A stretch of 64,000 nt of DNA from Microvirga antarctica. Lineage in GTDB: Bacteria > Pseudomonadota > Alphaproteobacteria > Rhizobiales > Beijerinckiaceae. Position numbers and translations under genes: made by a program. The stretch's first letter is position 1; each line of letters starts with the position of its first letter. The stretch spans positions 682,001 to 746,000 of the forward strand of contig NZ_JAGEMM010000001.1 in NCBI RefSeq assembly GCF_017921815.1, in the 5' to 3' direction. The notes under the pieces were generated by a model that searched no databases, was not told where the DNA came from, and saw only the letters and a list, made by a program, of their open reading frames with translations. Positions 33,430-41,698 of the stretch are shown here, piece by piece.

Positions 33430-34125
33430 ATGCGGCAGCAAAATCTCAGAAGCGTCACAACCCGGGGCGAACGCGCCAGGATCGGCCTGAAGGCCGCCTT
33501 CCTTGCCGTTTCCCTGTTTGGCCTTGGTCTTGCCGCCCAATCGCAGAGCGCCTCGGCCCAGGTGGTTGCTTCCCTGCCGTCTGCGACGCAGCCCATCGGC
33601 GATATCGGCGCCGCCAAGCCGATTCAGGGCTGGGTCAAGTTCTGCGAAACCTTCCCGGGCGAATGTGCGGTCAATCTGGCCGAACCCACGGTCATCGAGC
33701 TCACCCCTGCGGTCTGGAAGACGCTGACCACCGTCAACATGCGCGTGAACACCAACATCAAGCCGGTGACCGATCTCGAGCATTGGGGCGTCGTCGACCA
33801 TTGGGGCTTCCCCAATGACGGCGAGGGCGATTGCGAGGATTACCAGTTGCTGAAGCGCCGCATGCTCGCCGATGCGGGATTGCCCCGCCGGGCGATGCGG
33901 ATGACCGTCGTCATCGACGAATTGGGCGAGGGTCACGCGGTGCTGATGATCCGCACCAGTCAGGGCGACTACGTCCTCGACAACAAGACCTCGTCGATCC
34001 TGCCGTGGGAGAAGACCGGCTACGTCTTCGTCAAGCGCGAGAGCCAGATGGCCGAAGCCTGGGTGTCGCTCGGAGGCATCACCTCGCCCACAATCAGCAC
34101 ACCGACCACGACGGCCAATCGCTAA
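33430..34125 (+). CDS. Transglutaminase-like cysteine peptidase (BTLCP/DUF920)
   Basis: 231 residues from ATG 33430 (GGTGGGG just upstream). A signal peptide, LKAAFLAVSLFGLGLAAQS, ends near SASAQ (about 44). The catalytic triad of the family is C135 in GEGDCEDYQLLKRR, H169 in GEGHAVLMIRT and D184 in YVLDNK. BTLCPs include LapG, the periplasmic protease that releases LapA-type adhesins, though LapG itself is a specific branch with a calcium site not evident here. No LapD or LapA homologue is in the window. A CtrA box lies directly upstream. Confidence 0.88.
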   Translation: MRQQNLRSVTTRGERARIGLKAAFLAVSLFGLGLAAQSQSASAQVVASLPSATQPIGDIGAAKPIQGWVKFCETFPGECAVNLAEPTVIELTPAVWKTLTTVNMRVNTNIKPVTDLEHWGVVDHWGFPNDGEGDCEDYQLLKRRMLADAGLPRRAMRMTVVIDELGEGHAVLMIRTSQGDYVLDNKTSSILPWEKTGYVFVKRESQMAEAWVSLGGITSPTISTPTTTANR

Positions 34126-34128
34126 GCG

Positions 34129-34144
34129 GCGGGGATCACCCCGC
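34129..34144. terminator. Hairpin between convergent genes
   Basis: GCGGGG (34129-34134) pairs with CCCCGC (34139-34144), loop ATCA. It is positioned between the BTLCP stop (34125) and the carbonic-anhydrase-like stop (34166). No U-tract on either side. Confidence 0.35.
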
Positions 34145-34165
34145 AGCCGGACGTCTTTCCCGGGC

Positions 34166-34696
34166 TCAGTCGATGCGTTTCATGCCTTGGGCGAAGCGCT
34201 TCCAGTTGGCGACATAGCGCCGCGCGGAGGTCCGCAATCCCTCGATCGCGTCCGCGTCGAGAACCCGGATCGCCTTGGCCGGCACGCCGACGATCAGCGA
34301 ATTGTCGGGAAATTCCTTCCCGTCCGTCACCAGCGCGCCCGCCCCGACAAGGCAGTTCGCGCCGATTCTCGCCCGGTTGAGGATGGTCGCGCCCATGCCC
34401 ACCAGGGAATTGTCGCCGATCGTGCAGCCGTGCAAAATGGCGCTGTGGCCGATTGTGCAGCCCTCGCCGACGGTGAGCGGCGCGCCGGGATCGGTGTGGA
34501 GGACGCAGCCCTCCTGGATGTTGGAGCCGGCCCCGATGGCGATCAACTCATTGTCGCCCCGCAAAGCCGCGCCGAACCAGATTCCCACATCCTCGCCGAG
34601 CCGGATCTTGCCCACCACATGCGCGTCCGGCGCAATCCAGAAACGGCCCTCGGGCGGGAGCTCAGGAATGCTGTCGTCGAGCGAATAGACCGGCAT
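34166..34696 (-). CDS. Gamma-carbonic-anhydrase-like protein (YrdA family)
   Basis: 176 residues. A left-handed beta-helix of hexapeptide repeats runs from about 25 to 130 (IAPDAHVVGKIRLGEDVGIW; IGAGSNIQEGCVLHT; CTIGDNSLVGMGATIL). The zinc ligands are the His in VLHT, GHSAILHG and the repeat after it. This subgroup includes YrdA and CaiE-like proteins; carbonic anhydrase activity varies. GAGAGG precedes the ATG. It is followed on the same strand, upstream, by DUF3126 and cysE, so the three may be one unit. Confidence 0.87.
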   Translation of the reverse strand: MPVYSLDDSIPELPPEGRFWIAPDAHVVGKIRLGEDVGIWFGAALRGDNELIAIGAGSNIQEGCVLHTDPGAPLTVGEGCTIGHSAILHGCTIGDNSLVGMGATILNRARIGANCLVGAGALVTDGKEFPDNSLIVGVPAKAIRVLDADAIEGLRTSARRYVANWKRFAQGMKRID

Positions 34697-34731
34697 CTGG
34701 ACCTCTCAGCTGGCACGCAAAGGACGCACGA

Positions 34732-34950
34732 TCAGGCATCGTCCTCGAGGTCGGTGTCGAGAATGGCCATCGTGAAGTTGAACGAGCGATCACCGTCCTC
34801 GTCATCGACGAACAGGACGCCCAGAAATTCCTCGCCCACATAGACCTCGGCCGAGTCGGTTTTCTTCGGACGGCCGACAACGCGGATCGAGCCGTTTGCG
34901 AAAGTCTGGCGCAGGTAGCGCTCAACCTTGGCCATCTCCGTTTTTTCCAC
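34732..34950 (-). CDS. DUF3126 family protein
   Basis: 72 residues. The start is taken as GTG 34950 (VEKTEMAKVERYLRQTF) because AAAGGA lies eight bases upstream and homologues known to me begin at this point; a frame open to 34986 would add unrelated residues. The family core IRVVGRPKKTDSAEVYVGEE then FVDDEDGDRSFNF is intact. Function unknown, nearly always beside cysE in Hyphomicrobiales, which holds here. Confidence 0.88.
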   Translation of the reverse strand: MEKTEMAKVERYLRQTFANGSIRVVGRPKKTDSAEVYVGEEFLGVLFVDDEDGDRSFNFTMAILDTDLEDDA

Positions 34951-35044
34951 GATGAATCCTTTCAGTGAATGTCTGGAGGGCTGCACTTGCCACGCCGTGC
35001 CCGAGCGGGCAACCCGCCAGCAAACCTTTCGACGCGCTGCCGGG

Positions 35045-35875
35045 TCAGATCCCTTCCATCAGGAAGTGGTTCATCGACCGCGCAGGTTCGGGACAGCCCG
35101 CGCTGCCGATCACCTTGGCGGGAACGCCCGCGACCGTCGCGTTGGCCGGGACCGGATGCAGCACGACCGATCCGGCGGCAACCCGCGCGCAATGGCCGAC
35201 CTCGATATTGCCGAGAATCTTCGCCCCCGCGCCGATCAGCACGCCGTGGCGGATTTTCGGGTGCCTGTCGCCACGTTCCTTGCCGGTGCCGCCGAGCGTC
35301 ACGTTCTGCAGCATCGACACGTTGTCCTCGACCACGGCGGTGGAGCCCACAACCAGGCCGGTGGCGTGATCGAGGAAAATGCCGCGGCCGACGCGGGCCG
35401 CCGGATGAATGTCGGTCTGGAAAACTTCCGACGAGCGGCTCTGCAGATAAAGCGCAAAATCCTGCCGCTTTCGGTTCCACAGCCAATGCGCGAGGCGGTG
35501 GGTCTGGATCGCGTGGAAGCCCTTGAAGTAGAGAAGCGGCTCGAGAAGCCGCGTGGTGGCTGGATCGCGATCGATCACCGCCCCGATATCGGCGCGAAAC
35601 GATTCGCCGATGCTCGCATCGTCCGCGAACGCCTCATGAAAGGTCTGTTCGATGATGTCGGCGCCGAGTGCCGGGTGCGCCAGGCGCGAGGCCACCCGAT
35701 GGGCGACAGCATTCTCCAGGCTCGTCTGGTGGAGGATGGCGCCAAGCACCAAGGGGGCCAGGGCGGGCTCCTGCACGACCACGATCTCGGCTTCCTGGCG
35801 CAAGCGATTCCAGACCGGATCGAGGCTGTGAACGGTGGGGTCCGGGGTGACCGGCTTGAGGCGCGTCTGCGTCAT
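35045..35875 (-). CDS. cysE: Serine O-acetyltransferase
   Basis: 276 residues. N-terminal helical domain to about 150 (DPVWNRLRQEAEIVV; HQTSLENAVAHRVASRL), then the hexapeptide domain with DIHPAARVGRGIFLDHATGL, GGTGKERGDRHPKI and LGNIEVGHCARVAAGSVV. The catalytic Asp/His pair lies in FLDHATG. It makes O-acetylserine for cysteine synthesis. AGGGAGAT lies about nine bases before the ATG. The C-terminal tail, feedback target of cysteine in E. coli, is short (AGCPEPARSMNHFLMEGI). Confidence 0.96.
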   Translation of the reverse strand: MTQTRLKPVTPDPTVHSLDPVWNRLRQEAEIVVVQEPALAPLVLGAILHQTSLENAVAHRVASRLAHPALGADIIEQTFHEAFADDASIGESFRADIGAVIDRDPATTRLLEPLLYFKGFHAIQTHRLAHWLWNRKRQDFALYLQSRSSEVFQTDIHPAARVGRGIFLDHATGLVVGSTAVVEDNVSMLQNVTLGGTGKERGDRHPKIRHGVLIGAGAKILGNIEVGHCARVAAGSVVLHPVPANATVAGVPAKVIGSAGCPEPARSMNHFLMEGI

Positions 35876-35983
35876 GGATCAGATCTCCCTGTCACGCCAG
35901 GAACGGACGAATGAGGATAGATAGGGTCTGATGAGCCTCTACCCTAGATCAGATTTCTTCACGAGCCCGGTTTTTTCGCAACG

Positions 35984-36532
35984 TCATCCTGACGGAGTGA
36001 CGTGAACTTCGGCGAGGCGAGCGGCGGAGCCGCTGGTGATGTCATCATTGCGCCGGTAGACGAAATACCGCCCCTTGGCCACGCCGGTCTGAGCCCCGAT
36101 ATCGGTTGACCCGTTCATGGCGAAGGCGCGATCGCCCAGCAGCAGCCCGCCGGGCTGCAGAAGCGCTTCCAGCAACGGCGAGAGTTCGAGGGCCAGAGCG
36201 CGGTTGCGATCCTCGTCGCCGGTGCCGATATCCACGTGAATCAGGGCGGCGGACCCGCGCCCGAATCGCTCGGTAAAGCGCGGCACGGTATCGAACACAT
36301 CGCCGACCAGAAGAAAATCGTCCGGCGGCGTACTCGCCGGATGGGCCGCAGGGGAGCGCTCGAAGACGTAGATCTCGCGACCGGGAAGACGGTCGCGGAG
36401 ATGGTCATAGGTTCGGCCGTTGCCGAGCCCGACTTCGAGCACCAGACCCTCCGGCGCGAGCTGAGCTGTCGCCCAGTCCAGCAAGTCCCGCTGGGCGGTG
36501 AGACGGCGGATAACACTGTCGAGACGCGTCAT
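35984..36532 (-). CDS. Class I SAM-dependent methyltransferase
   Basis: 182 residues with a strong AGGAGAATCGC site before the ATG. Motif I is LVLEVGLGNGRTYDHLRDRL (about 30-49) and the motif II acidic residue is in IYVFERSPAAHP. The order matches a family of short class I methyltransferases found in Hyphomicrobiales whose substrate is unknown. DIGTGDEDRNRALALELSPL follows the nucleotide region. It is the only gene in its unit; a 108-base gap separates it from cysE. Confidence 0.82.
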   Translation of the reverse strand: MTRLDSVIRRLTAQRDLLDWATAQLAPEGLVLEVGLGNGRTYDHLRDRLPGREIYVFERSPAAHPASTPPDDFLLVGDVFDTVPRFTERFGRGSAALIHVDIGTGDEDRNRALALELSPLLEALLQPGGLLLGDRAFAMNGSTDIGAQTGVAKGRYFVYRRNDDITSGSAARLAEVHVTPSG

Positions 36533-36708
36533 GCGATTCTCCTGCCGATACGTAAATGGCAGGTTTCCGCGTCAGATCAACAGGCTAGACGACGACTCCA
36601 ACACATCCCCGGCTGGCCTTCATCCTGATTCTCAACATGAACGCGCCGGCGTAGAGGCCGGAAAACGATGACGATCGCGTGATCCCGCTTCGTTACCGCG
36701 AGGCTTCC

Positions 36709-37473
36709 TCAGGGACGCGCGGCGAGAAAGGCCAGCACGCCCTGCTTGTGAACCCGATCGCCCACGGCGAGATTATGATCCCGCCCCGGGATGTCGAGCG
36801 CCTGCGCGTTCGGCATCAAGCGAGCGAGATCGTGGGCGGAGCCTGCAATGGCATCTGTCGTGCCCACGGAAACCAGGGTGGGCAGCTTGATGGATGCCAC
36901 ATCCTCGCGGGTCAGGGTCTGCCGCGTGCCGCGGATGCAGGCCGCCAGGGCCTTGAGATCACTCCTGGTCTGTTCGGCGAAAGCCCGGAACATGCGCTGC
37001 ATCGGGTCAGTGAGATCGTCGAGGGAGCGCGCCTCCATGGCGTCCGCGATTCCTGGTGGCAGGCCGACGCCTTCGACCAGGTGCACGCCAAGGCCGCCGA
37101 GCAGCAGGGAGCGCATCCGCTCCGGCGCGGCCAATGCCATGTGGGCGCTGATCCGTGCGCCCATGGAATACCCCATGACGTCGGCGCGGGGGATGTCGAG
37201 ATGGTCGAGCAGGCGCTGCGCGTCACCGGCCATGAGGAACGAGTCGTAATCCTCTGGCCGATAAAGCTTTTCGCTCTGCCCGTGGCCGCGGTTGTCGAGT
37301 GCGATGACCCGATACCCGGCCTTGGTGAGGGTCTTCACCCATTGCGTGTTGACCCAGTTGACCGCGTGATTGGAGGCAAACCCGTGAATGAGAAGGATGG
37401 GGTCGGCATGACCCTCGTCGGGCATGACGTCGATGAAGGCGATGTTGACGCCGGCAGAATTGAAGAACCGCAT
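36709..37473 (-). CDS. Alpha/beta-fold hydrolase
   Basis: 254 residues from ATG 37473; no clear ribosome site, yet the N-terminus MRFFNSAGVNIAFIDVMP fits the fold, so this start is kept. The oxyanion HGF is in PILLIHGFASNHAVNW, the nucleophile elbow is GYSMGARI (Ser about 99) and the His is in IPGRDHNLAVGD. The Asp is likely in SVGTTDAIAG. Similar to 3-oxoadipate enol-lactonase-like esterases, substrate unknown. It is divergent from the zinc-finger protein across about 200 bases. Confidence 0.85.
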   Translation of the reverse strand: MRFFNSAGVNIAFIDVMPDEGHADPILLIHGFASNHAVNWVNTQWVKTLTKAGYRVIALDNRGHGQSEKLYRPEDYDSFLMAGDAQRLLDHLDIPRADVMGYSMGARISAHMALAAPERMRSLLLGGLGVHLVEGVGLPPGIADAMEARSLDDLTDPMQRMFRAFAEQTRSDLKALAACIRGTRQTLTREDVASIKLPTLVSVGTTDAIAGSAHDLARLMPNAQALDIPGRDHNLAVGDRVHKQGVLAFLAARP

Positions 37474-37676
37474 GGAGGACCGATCGATCGGGAAGGAGGC
37501 GTAAGGCCAGAAAGGCTGGCATGGGGTAGCGACGATGCGGCATCCGGCGGAGGCTCGCAATCCCCGCGGTGCCGGTTTGCGCAACGGGCTCTCATCCTGT
37601 CTGCTTTGCCCCCTGTGCAATCCCTCCAACGGCCAGTATGGTGCGGCCAAATTCCGTGACCACGCGAGCAGAATCC

Positions 37677-37937
37677 ATGGCTGACAAAGGCACTCCGTAT
37701 TTCCACAACGAGCCCGGCGTGACGACCATCCACGTCGGCTCGAAGGAATTCATGTGCATCGGCGCGAAGCCGCCCTTCGATCATCCGCATATCTTCATCG
37801 ATATGGGCGCGGCCGACGAGGTCATCTGTCCCTATTGCTCGACGCTGTACGCCTTTGACCCGGCGCTGAAATCGGGCCACGCCCGGCCGGAAGAATGCGT
37901 CTGGGACGTCGTGCCAGACGCGGAACCTGTTCCCTGA
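37677..37937 (+). CDS. CHCC zinc-finger domain protein (NDUFS6-like)
   Basis: 86 residues from ATG 37677. The zinc-binding pattern is C-x8-H-x13-C-x2-C: MCIGAKPPFDHPHIF and EVICPYCSTLYAF. This matches the alphaproteobacterial homologue of the respiratory complex I accessory subunit NDUFS6. The stop is one base before the GTG of the FAD monooxygenase, so the two genes are co-transcribed. Confidence 0.86.
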   Translation: MADKGTPYFHNEPGVTTIHVGSKEFMCIGAKPPFDHPHIFIDMGAADEVICPYCSTLYAFDPALKSGHARPEECVWDVVPDAEPVP

Positions 37938-37938
37938 C

Positions 37939-39132
37939 GTGAGCACCCTTTCGGTCGCCGTCGTCGGGGCCGGAATCGGCGGCCTGACCGCGGCTCTTGC
38001 CCTCGCGCGCCGGGGCCTGTCGGTGACCTTGATCGAGCGGCGCACCGGCTTTGCCGAAGTGGGGGCGGGCCTTCAGCTGTCCCCCAATGCCAGCCGCATC
38101 CTGATCGATCTCGGCCTCGGCAACGCCCTTCGGCGCGTGGTGAGCGCGCCCGACGGCGTAACCATAAGGGCCCTCGCCTCTGGCCGCACCATCGGCGCGG
38201 TCGCGCTCGGCGCCCATATGCGGCAGCGCTACGAGGCCCCCTATTGGGTCGTCCACCGGGCTGATCTCCAGCGTGTCCTGCTCGATGCCGTCCGCTCCCA
38301 ACCGAGCGTCAGACTGGTCATGGGGCGCAGCGTCGAGGATGTGACGGACGGAGCCGACGGGGTGTTGCTGACGATGGTCACCGAAGGCGGCGCCCGCGAA
38401 ACCCTGTCCGCCGACATGCTCATCGGCGCCGATGGGGTGTGGTCGAAGCTGCGCGCCCATTTGGGCGATTCCGCGCCGCCGACCTATCGGGGGGTGATCG
38501 CCTGGCGGGCAACCCTGCCGCGCAGCAGCGCGCCTGCTGAACTCGCCGGCAATCGCACGGGCCTCTGGCTGGGCGCGGGCGGGCATGTGGTGCATTACCC
38601 GATTGCCGGCGGGACCCTGGTCAATGTGGTGGCCATCGAAGCCAATCCCACCCCGGTGGAGGGCTGGGCCGCGCCCGGCGATCCAGCAGCATTGCTCCAT
38701 CACTACCGGACTGGCGCCCCGCTCCTGCGCGCCCTGCTCCGACAGCCGTCCGAATGGCTCCGATGGTCGCTCTTCGACAAGCCGGTGGGCCGCATGGCGA
38801 GCGGGCGCGTGGCGCTCCTGGGCGACGCCGCCCATCCGGTGCTGCCCTTTCTCGCACAAGGGGCAGCGCTAGCAATCGAGGACGCGGATGCCCTTGCGCG
38901 CCTTCTGCCCACCGAAAGCAAAGCCGTCGGCGGAGCGCTACAGGCCTATGAGAGCACCCGGACAGGCCGGGTCCGCCGCGTCCAGGACGAGGCCCGGCGC
39001 AACGGCAAGATCTACCACGCCTCCACCCTCGTGGCCTTCGCCCGCAACCAGGTCATGCGCAGCCTCGGTCCCGAGCGCATGACGAACCGGTACGATTGGC
39101 TTTACGGGTTCAAGGGCGACGGGTCGGCCTGA
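37939..39132 (+). CDS. FAD-dependent monooxygenase (salicylate hydroxylase-like)
   Basis: 397 residues from a GTG at 37939, one base after the zinc-finger gene. The dinucleotide fold VAVVGAGIGGLTAALALARR (about 6-25), the DG motif MLIGADGVWSKLR and the GD motif LLGDAAHPVLPFLAQG (about 290) are complete. Class A flavin hydroxylases use NAD(P)H and O2 on an aromatic ring, with salicylate- or hydroxybenzoate-type substrates most common. The pairing with a complex I-type zinc-finger gene is typical of Hyphomicrobiales genomes and gives no direct hint of substrate. UbiH-type quinone hydroxylation is a possible alternative. Confidence 0.87.
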   Translation: MSTLSVAVVGAGIGGLTAALALARRGLSVTLIERRTGFAEVGAGLQLSPNASRILIDLGLGNALRRVVSAPDGVTIRALASGRTIGAVALGAHMRQRYEAPYWVVHRADLQRVLLDAVRSQPSVRLVMGRSVEDVTDGADGVLLTMVTEGGARETLSADMLIGADGVWSKLRAHLGDSAPPTYRGVIAWRATLPRSSAPAELAGNRTGLWLGAGGHVVHYPIAGGTLVNVVAIEANPTPVEGWAAPGDPAALLHHYRTGAPLLRALLRQPSEWLRWSLFDKPVGRMASGRVALLGDAAHPVLPFLAQGAALAIEDADALARLLPTESKAVGGALQAYESTRTGRVRRVQDEARRNGKIYHASTLVAFARNQVMRSLGPERMTNRYDWLYGFKGDGSA

Positions 39133-39527
39133 GGAGGCCACGCCCGCACCGTTGTCGGGCGCAGGCTGCTCTAGAAAGGTCGAGCTCTGGTGCCTCCGTC
39201 CAGCCTCCGCGCCATTGGACGGTCAGGAGCGCCCATTCCCCGGGGCGGCAATCCGCACCCGCACCGGGTCTGACACGGTCCAGCCAAGATCCCCCCTGCC
39301 CTCCATGGGACCGAGGGTGGTCTAAGTGGGTCCGAGGGGTGGTCTAGAAATCCAGGGGTGCCTTCCGTGCGGTGCCCCGACGCGTCTATGCCAGGCGGGC
39401 CAACTCCCCACCACGGCAGACGGCCTTCACCACAGCCATGCCAATCCCGACAAGCAGGTTTTCGCCGCCCTCGCCCGCCCCCGACTTGCGCTCCACCCGC
39501 GCGACCGATAACCGTCATGCAGCGCTC
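39133..39527. other. Intergenic region before tRNA-Leu, with a short direct repeat
   Basis: About 395 bases with no convincing gene. Two adjacent imperfect copies of GGGxCCGAGGG(G)TGGTCTA lie at 39307-39325 and 39328-39346. A possible tRNA promoter is near 39486 (TTGCGC) and 39507 (GATAAC), 15 bases apart, weak. An open frame of 115 codons on the minus strand has an arginine-rich, non-protein look. Confidence 0.4.
39307..39347. repeat. Tandem imperfect direct repeat (about 20 bp x 2)
   Basis: GGGACCGAGGGTGGTCTAA at 39307-39325 and GGGTCCGAGGGGTGGTCTAG at 39328-39347 differ by one substitution, one inserted G and the last base. Two units only. It lies about 180 bases before the tRNA gene; no function is evident. 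Confidence 0.55.
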
Positions 39528-39612
39528 GCGGACGTGGCGAAACTGGTAGACGCAAGGGACTTAAAATCCCTCGGGCATGCCCGTGCGGGTTCGACCCCCG
39601 CCGTCCGCACCA
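39528..39612 (+). tRNA. tRNA-Leu (anticodon UAA), CCA encoded
   Basis: 85 bases. Acceptor strands GCGGACG (39528-39534) and CGTCCGC (39602-39608) pair fully; discriminator A39609 is followed by CCA. The anticodon loop CTTAAAA (39560-39566) has anticodon TAA at 39562-39564, in stem AGGGA/TCCCT. A long variable arm (CGGGCATGCCCG type) marks a class II tRNA, and the T arm reads CGGGTTCGACCCCG. Reads UUA/UUG codons. Confidence 0.95.
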
Positions 39613-39700
39613 CTGGCCCGGCTCTGATCGTGCCTGGCGCAAGGCCGTCCATCGTCGCAGACGCTGCACGGAAAGCTCACGTAACTCCCCTTCGCAAAAC

Positions 39701-39729
39701 AAAAAAAGCCCCGGTGTTTCCACCGGGGC
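39701..39729 (-). terminator. Rho-independent terminator of the porin gene
   Basis: On the minus strand, GCCCCGGTG and CACCGGGGC form a perfect 9-bp stem with a GAAA tetraloop, followed by seven U. Plus-strand positions: stem 39708-39716 and 39721-39729, A-run 39701-39707. It lies 24 bases past the porin stop. Confidence 0.92.
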
Positions 39730-39752
39730 CGTTGTCGGGGCGAAGCTCTGAT

Positions 39753-41039
39753 TTAGAAGTCGCGCTGCAGGCGCAGGCGGCCTTCCCAGGAATTGTCGGA
39801 GCCGAGCGACTGGCCGGTCGGGACGGTGACGCGGCCTTTCGGGTCGAGGCGGGCGTAGATGACTTCCGCGCCGATATCGAGGCCGGTGACCGGCGTCCAG
39901 ATCAGGTTGGTGCCGACCCGCAGCTCGTTGAAGTCGAGAACGCCGAACTGCGAGGCGTTGGCCGCGTAGTCGAAGCGCGCATAGGAGCCGAACACCGACT
40001 GGCGAACGGTGGGCATCCAGTAGTGGCGAAGACCGCCGGCCACCGACCAGCCCTTGCCGGTCGAGATATTGCCGGTCGTCGGGTTGATGTAGCCGTCGAC
40101 CAGGAGGCCTGCCAGCACGCCCGCGCTGAGCGAGTCGGTGGAGCCGCCGGTGATGTAGCTGAGCGCGCCGTCCGCATAGGCGACGTTGATCCAGGCGGCA
40201 TCGCCCTCACCCAGCATGGGCAGGTTCACGCCGACGTTGCCCTGGATCGCAAAGCCGTAATCCGTATCCGGGATGTTGGCGAAGCCGAGGCCGTTGACGA
40301 ACACATTGGCGGCGCGGACCTGATGCAGAGCGCCCGAAAGCTGCGCCGTGCCCCAGGTGCCGGTGTATTTCAGCGCGCCGACGACGTCGGGCATGCGCTG
40401 GCCGGCATAGACGAGGGTCTGCGGACCGGGAGTGTCGAGGAAGCCGTTCGAGCGACGCTCAAGGCCGTCTTCGATCGACACGGTGGCCTGGAAGCCATTC
40501 CCGAACGTGAAGGTGTAGGCCAGCACGTCCACGTCAGGCGCATCGGAGAAGCGCAGGGTGCCGAAATGCTCGGTGGGCAGATCGCCGTTGTCGAAGAACG
40601 TCGTCACGCGACCGGCGGTGAGGCCGCCGAACTGGATGAACGCCTGAGCGATATCCGGGCTCGTGCCCACGGTTCCGTTCGAACCGTTGAACGGGGTGCC
40701 CGAGCTGCGGGTGATCTCCATGCGGACCACGGCACGCAGGAGGCCGTAGGCGGTCGCAGTGCGGGCATCGAGCTGGATGCGGCCGCGGGCGCGGAAGCCG
40801 ATGGAGTCGTTGGCGCGGTCGAGCGGCTCGCCATACAGGTAGTCGGCGCGGACGCGACCGCCGATTTTCAGGCAGGTCTCGGTGCCCGGGAGGTAGAAGA
40901 AGCCCTCGCCATAGGTCGAGCAGACGCGAACGTATTCGACGGCAGCGGCCTTCTTCGAGGGAAGGTCTGCGGCCTGGGCACCAGCTGCGGCCACGAGGCC
41001 TGCGGCGGTTCCAAGAAGGAGGCTCTTGACGAGCTTCAT
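39753..41039 (-). CDS. Rhizobiales-type porin (porin_2 family)
   Basis: 428 residues. The signal peptide KLVKSLLLGTAAGLVAAAG ends at AQAADLPS (about 23-27). The mature N-terminus contains CSTYGEGFFYLPGTETCLKI with the paired cysteines typical of this family, then GGRVRADYLYGEP. The final residues GRLRLQRDF give the C-terminal aromatic needed for BAM insertion. It forms a trimeric outer-membrane pore for small polar solutes. GGAGAGA precedes the ATG and a strong terminator follows. Upstream, AATGT-N9-ACATT at 41068-41092 or nearby is a weak inverted repeat. Confidence 0.95.
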   Translation of the reverse strand: MKLVKSLLLGTAAGLVAAAGAQAADLPSKKAAAVEYVRVCSTYGEGFFYLPGTETCLKIGGRVRADYLYGEPLDRANDSIGFRARGRIQLDARTATAYGLLRAVVRMEITRSSGTPFNGSNGTVGTSPDIAQAFIQFGGLTAGRVTTFFDNGDLPTEHFGTLRFSDAPDVDVLAYTFTFGNGFQATVSIEDGLERRSNGFLDTPGPQTLVYAGQRMPDVVGALKYTGTWGTAQLSGALHQVRAANVFVNGLGFANIPDTDYGFAIQGNVGVNLPMLGEGDAAWINVAYADGALSYITGGSTDSLSAGVLAGLLVDGYINPTTGNISTGKGWSVAGGLRHYWMPTVRQSVFGSYARFDYAANASQFGVLDFNELRVGTNLIWTPVTGLDIGAEVIYARLDPKGRVTVPTGQSLGSDNSWEGRLRLQRDF

Positions 41040-41290
41040 GTGGTCTCTCCGAATTCTCAGGAGCTAATGTCCCAATGTGCGATTGTTACATTATGGATAT
41101 GGAGAGACGGAGCAATCCGCCCGGCCCGTGAATTTTGGGCAGAGGGCGCCGAATGTGCCTAGAAACCGGGCACGCAATCGCACTGCACGAGGTTTCTCGT
41201 CCAGTGTGTCAAATTTTCAACAGCAACTGCCGCTGCGGCATGTGGAGCCGGGGCGCGGTGCACACGCCGAACCGATTCGATCGGGGAGGA

Positions 41291-41584
41291 TCAGTCGCCG
41301 AAGAAGTCCAGTTGTCCGCTGCGACAGCGATAGCCGACCGGGCATTGGGGCGTATCGCGGGTAGGCACCCAGACGGGCTCGAGGCTTTCGTCGCGCTGGC
41401 AGAAACTCTGGTCGCGCACATAGCGATCGTAGGTATAGGTCCCCGTCCCCAGGACGATGGCGCCGTTGCGGGCGACCAGTTGCTGGGCCTGGGCACAGGG
41501 CATGCCGGGCGTCATCGGCCGCTGCTGGGCCAGCACCGGCGTGGCGCAGGCGGCAAGCGTGAGGGCGAAGACGATGATTTTCAT
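41291..41584 (-). CDS. Small periplasmic protein, conserved in Hyphomicrobiales
   Basis: 97 residues from ATG 41584. The signal peptide KIIVFALTLAACATPVLA ends near AQQRP (about 20). The mature 77 residues have four Cys, PGMPCAQAQQLVARNGAIVL, RDQSFCQRDE, PQCPVGYRC, which could form two disulfides, plus the conserved LGTGTYTYDRYV. I recognise the pattern as a common family without a function. It sits between the porin and the Aas-like gene, same strand. Confidence 0.8.
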   Translation of the reverse strand: MKIIVFALTLAACATPVLAQQRPMTPGMPCAQAQQLVARNGAIVLGTGTYTYDRYVRDQSFCQRDESLEPVWVPTRDTPQCPVGYRCRSGQLDFFGD

Positions 41585-41698
41585 GATCCGTTTTCCCAAG
41601 TGGGCTCTCACACCGAGCCGCTCCCTGCCACATGAGGCAAAGGGCTGATCCGACAAGGTCCCACACGCGGTTTTGACCGGCTACGGGGCTGTGCGGTC

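Noticed and set aside
39171-39518. 115-codon minus-strand frame before the tRNA
   Set aside because: Gly/Arg/Cys-rich, no ribosome site, overlaps a direct repeat; composition is that of non-coding GC-rich DNA.
39528-39612. tRNA-Leu as an integration (att) site
   Set aside because: No copy of the tRNA 3' end, integrase gene or composition change was found on either side; the porin follows directly.
39372-41162. Open frame of nearly 600 codons on the plus strand opposite the porin
   Set aside because: It is antisense to a porin with signal peptide, family motifs and C-terminal Phe, runs through the tRNA gene and the porin terminator, and has the Arg/Gly/Val-rich composition of GC-rich antisense frames.
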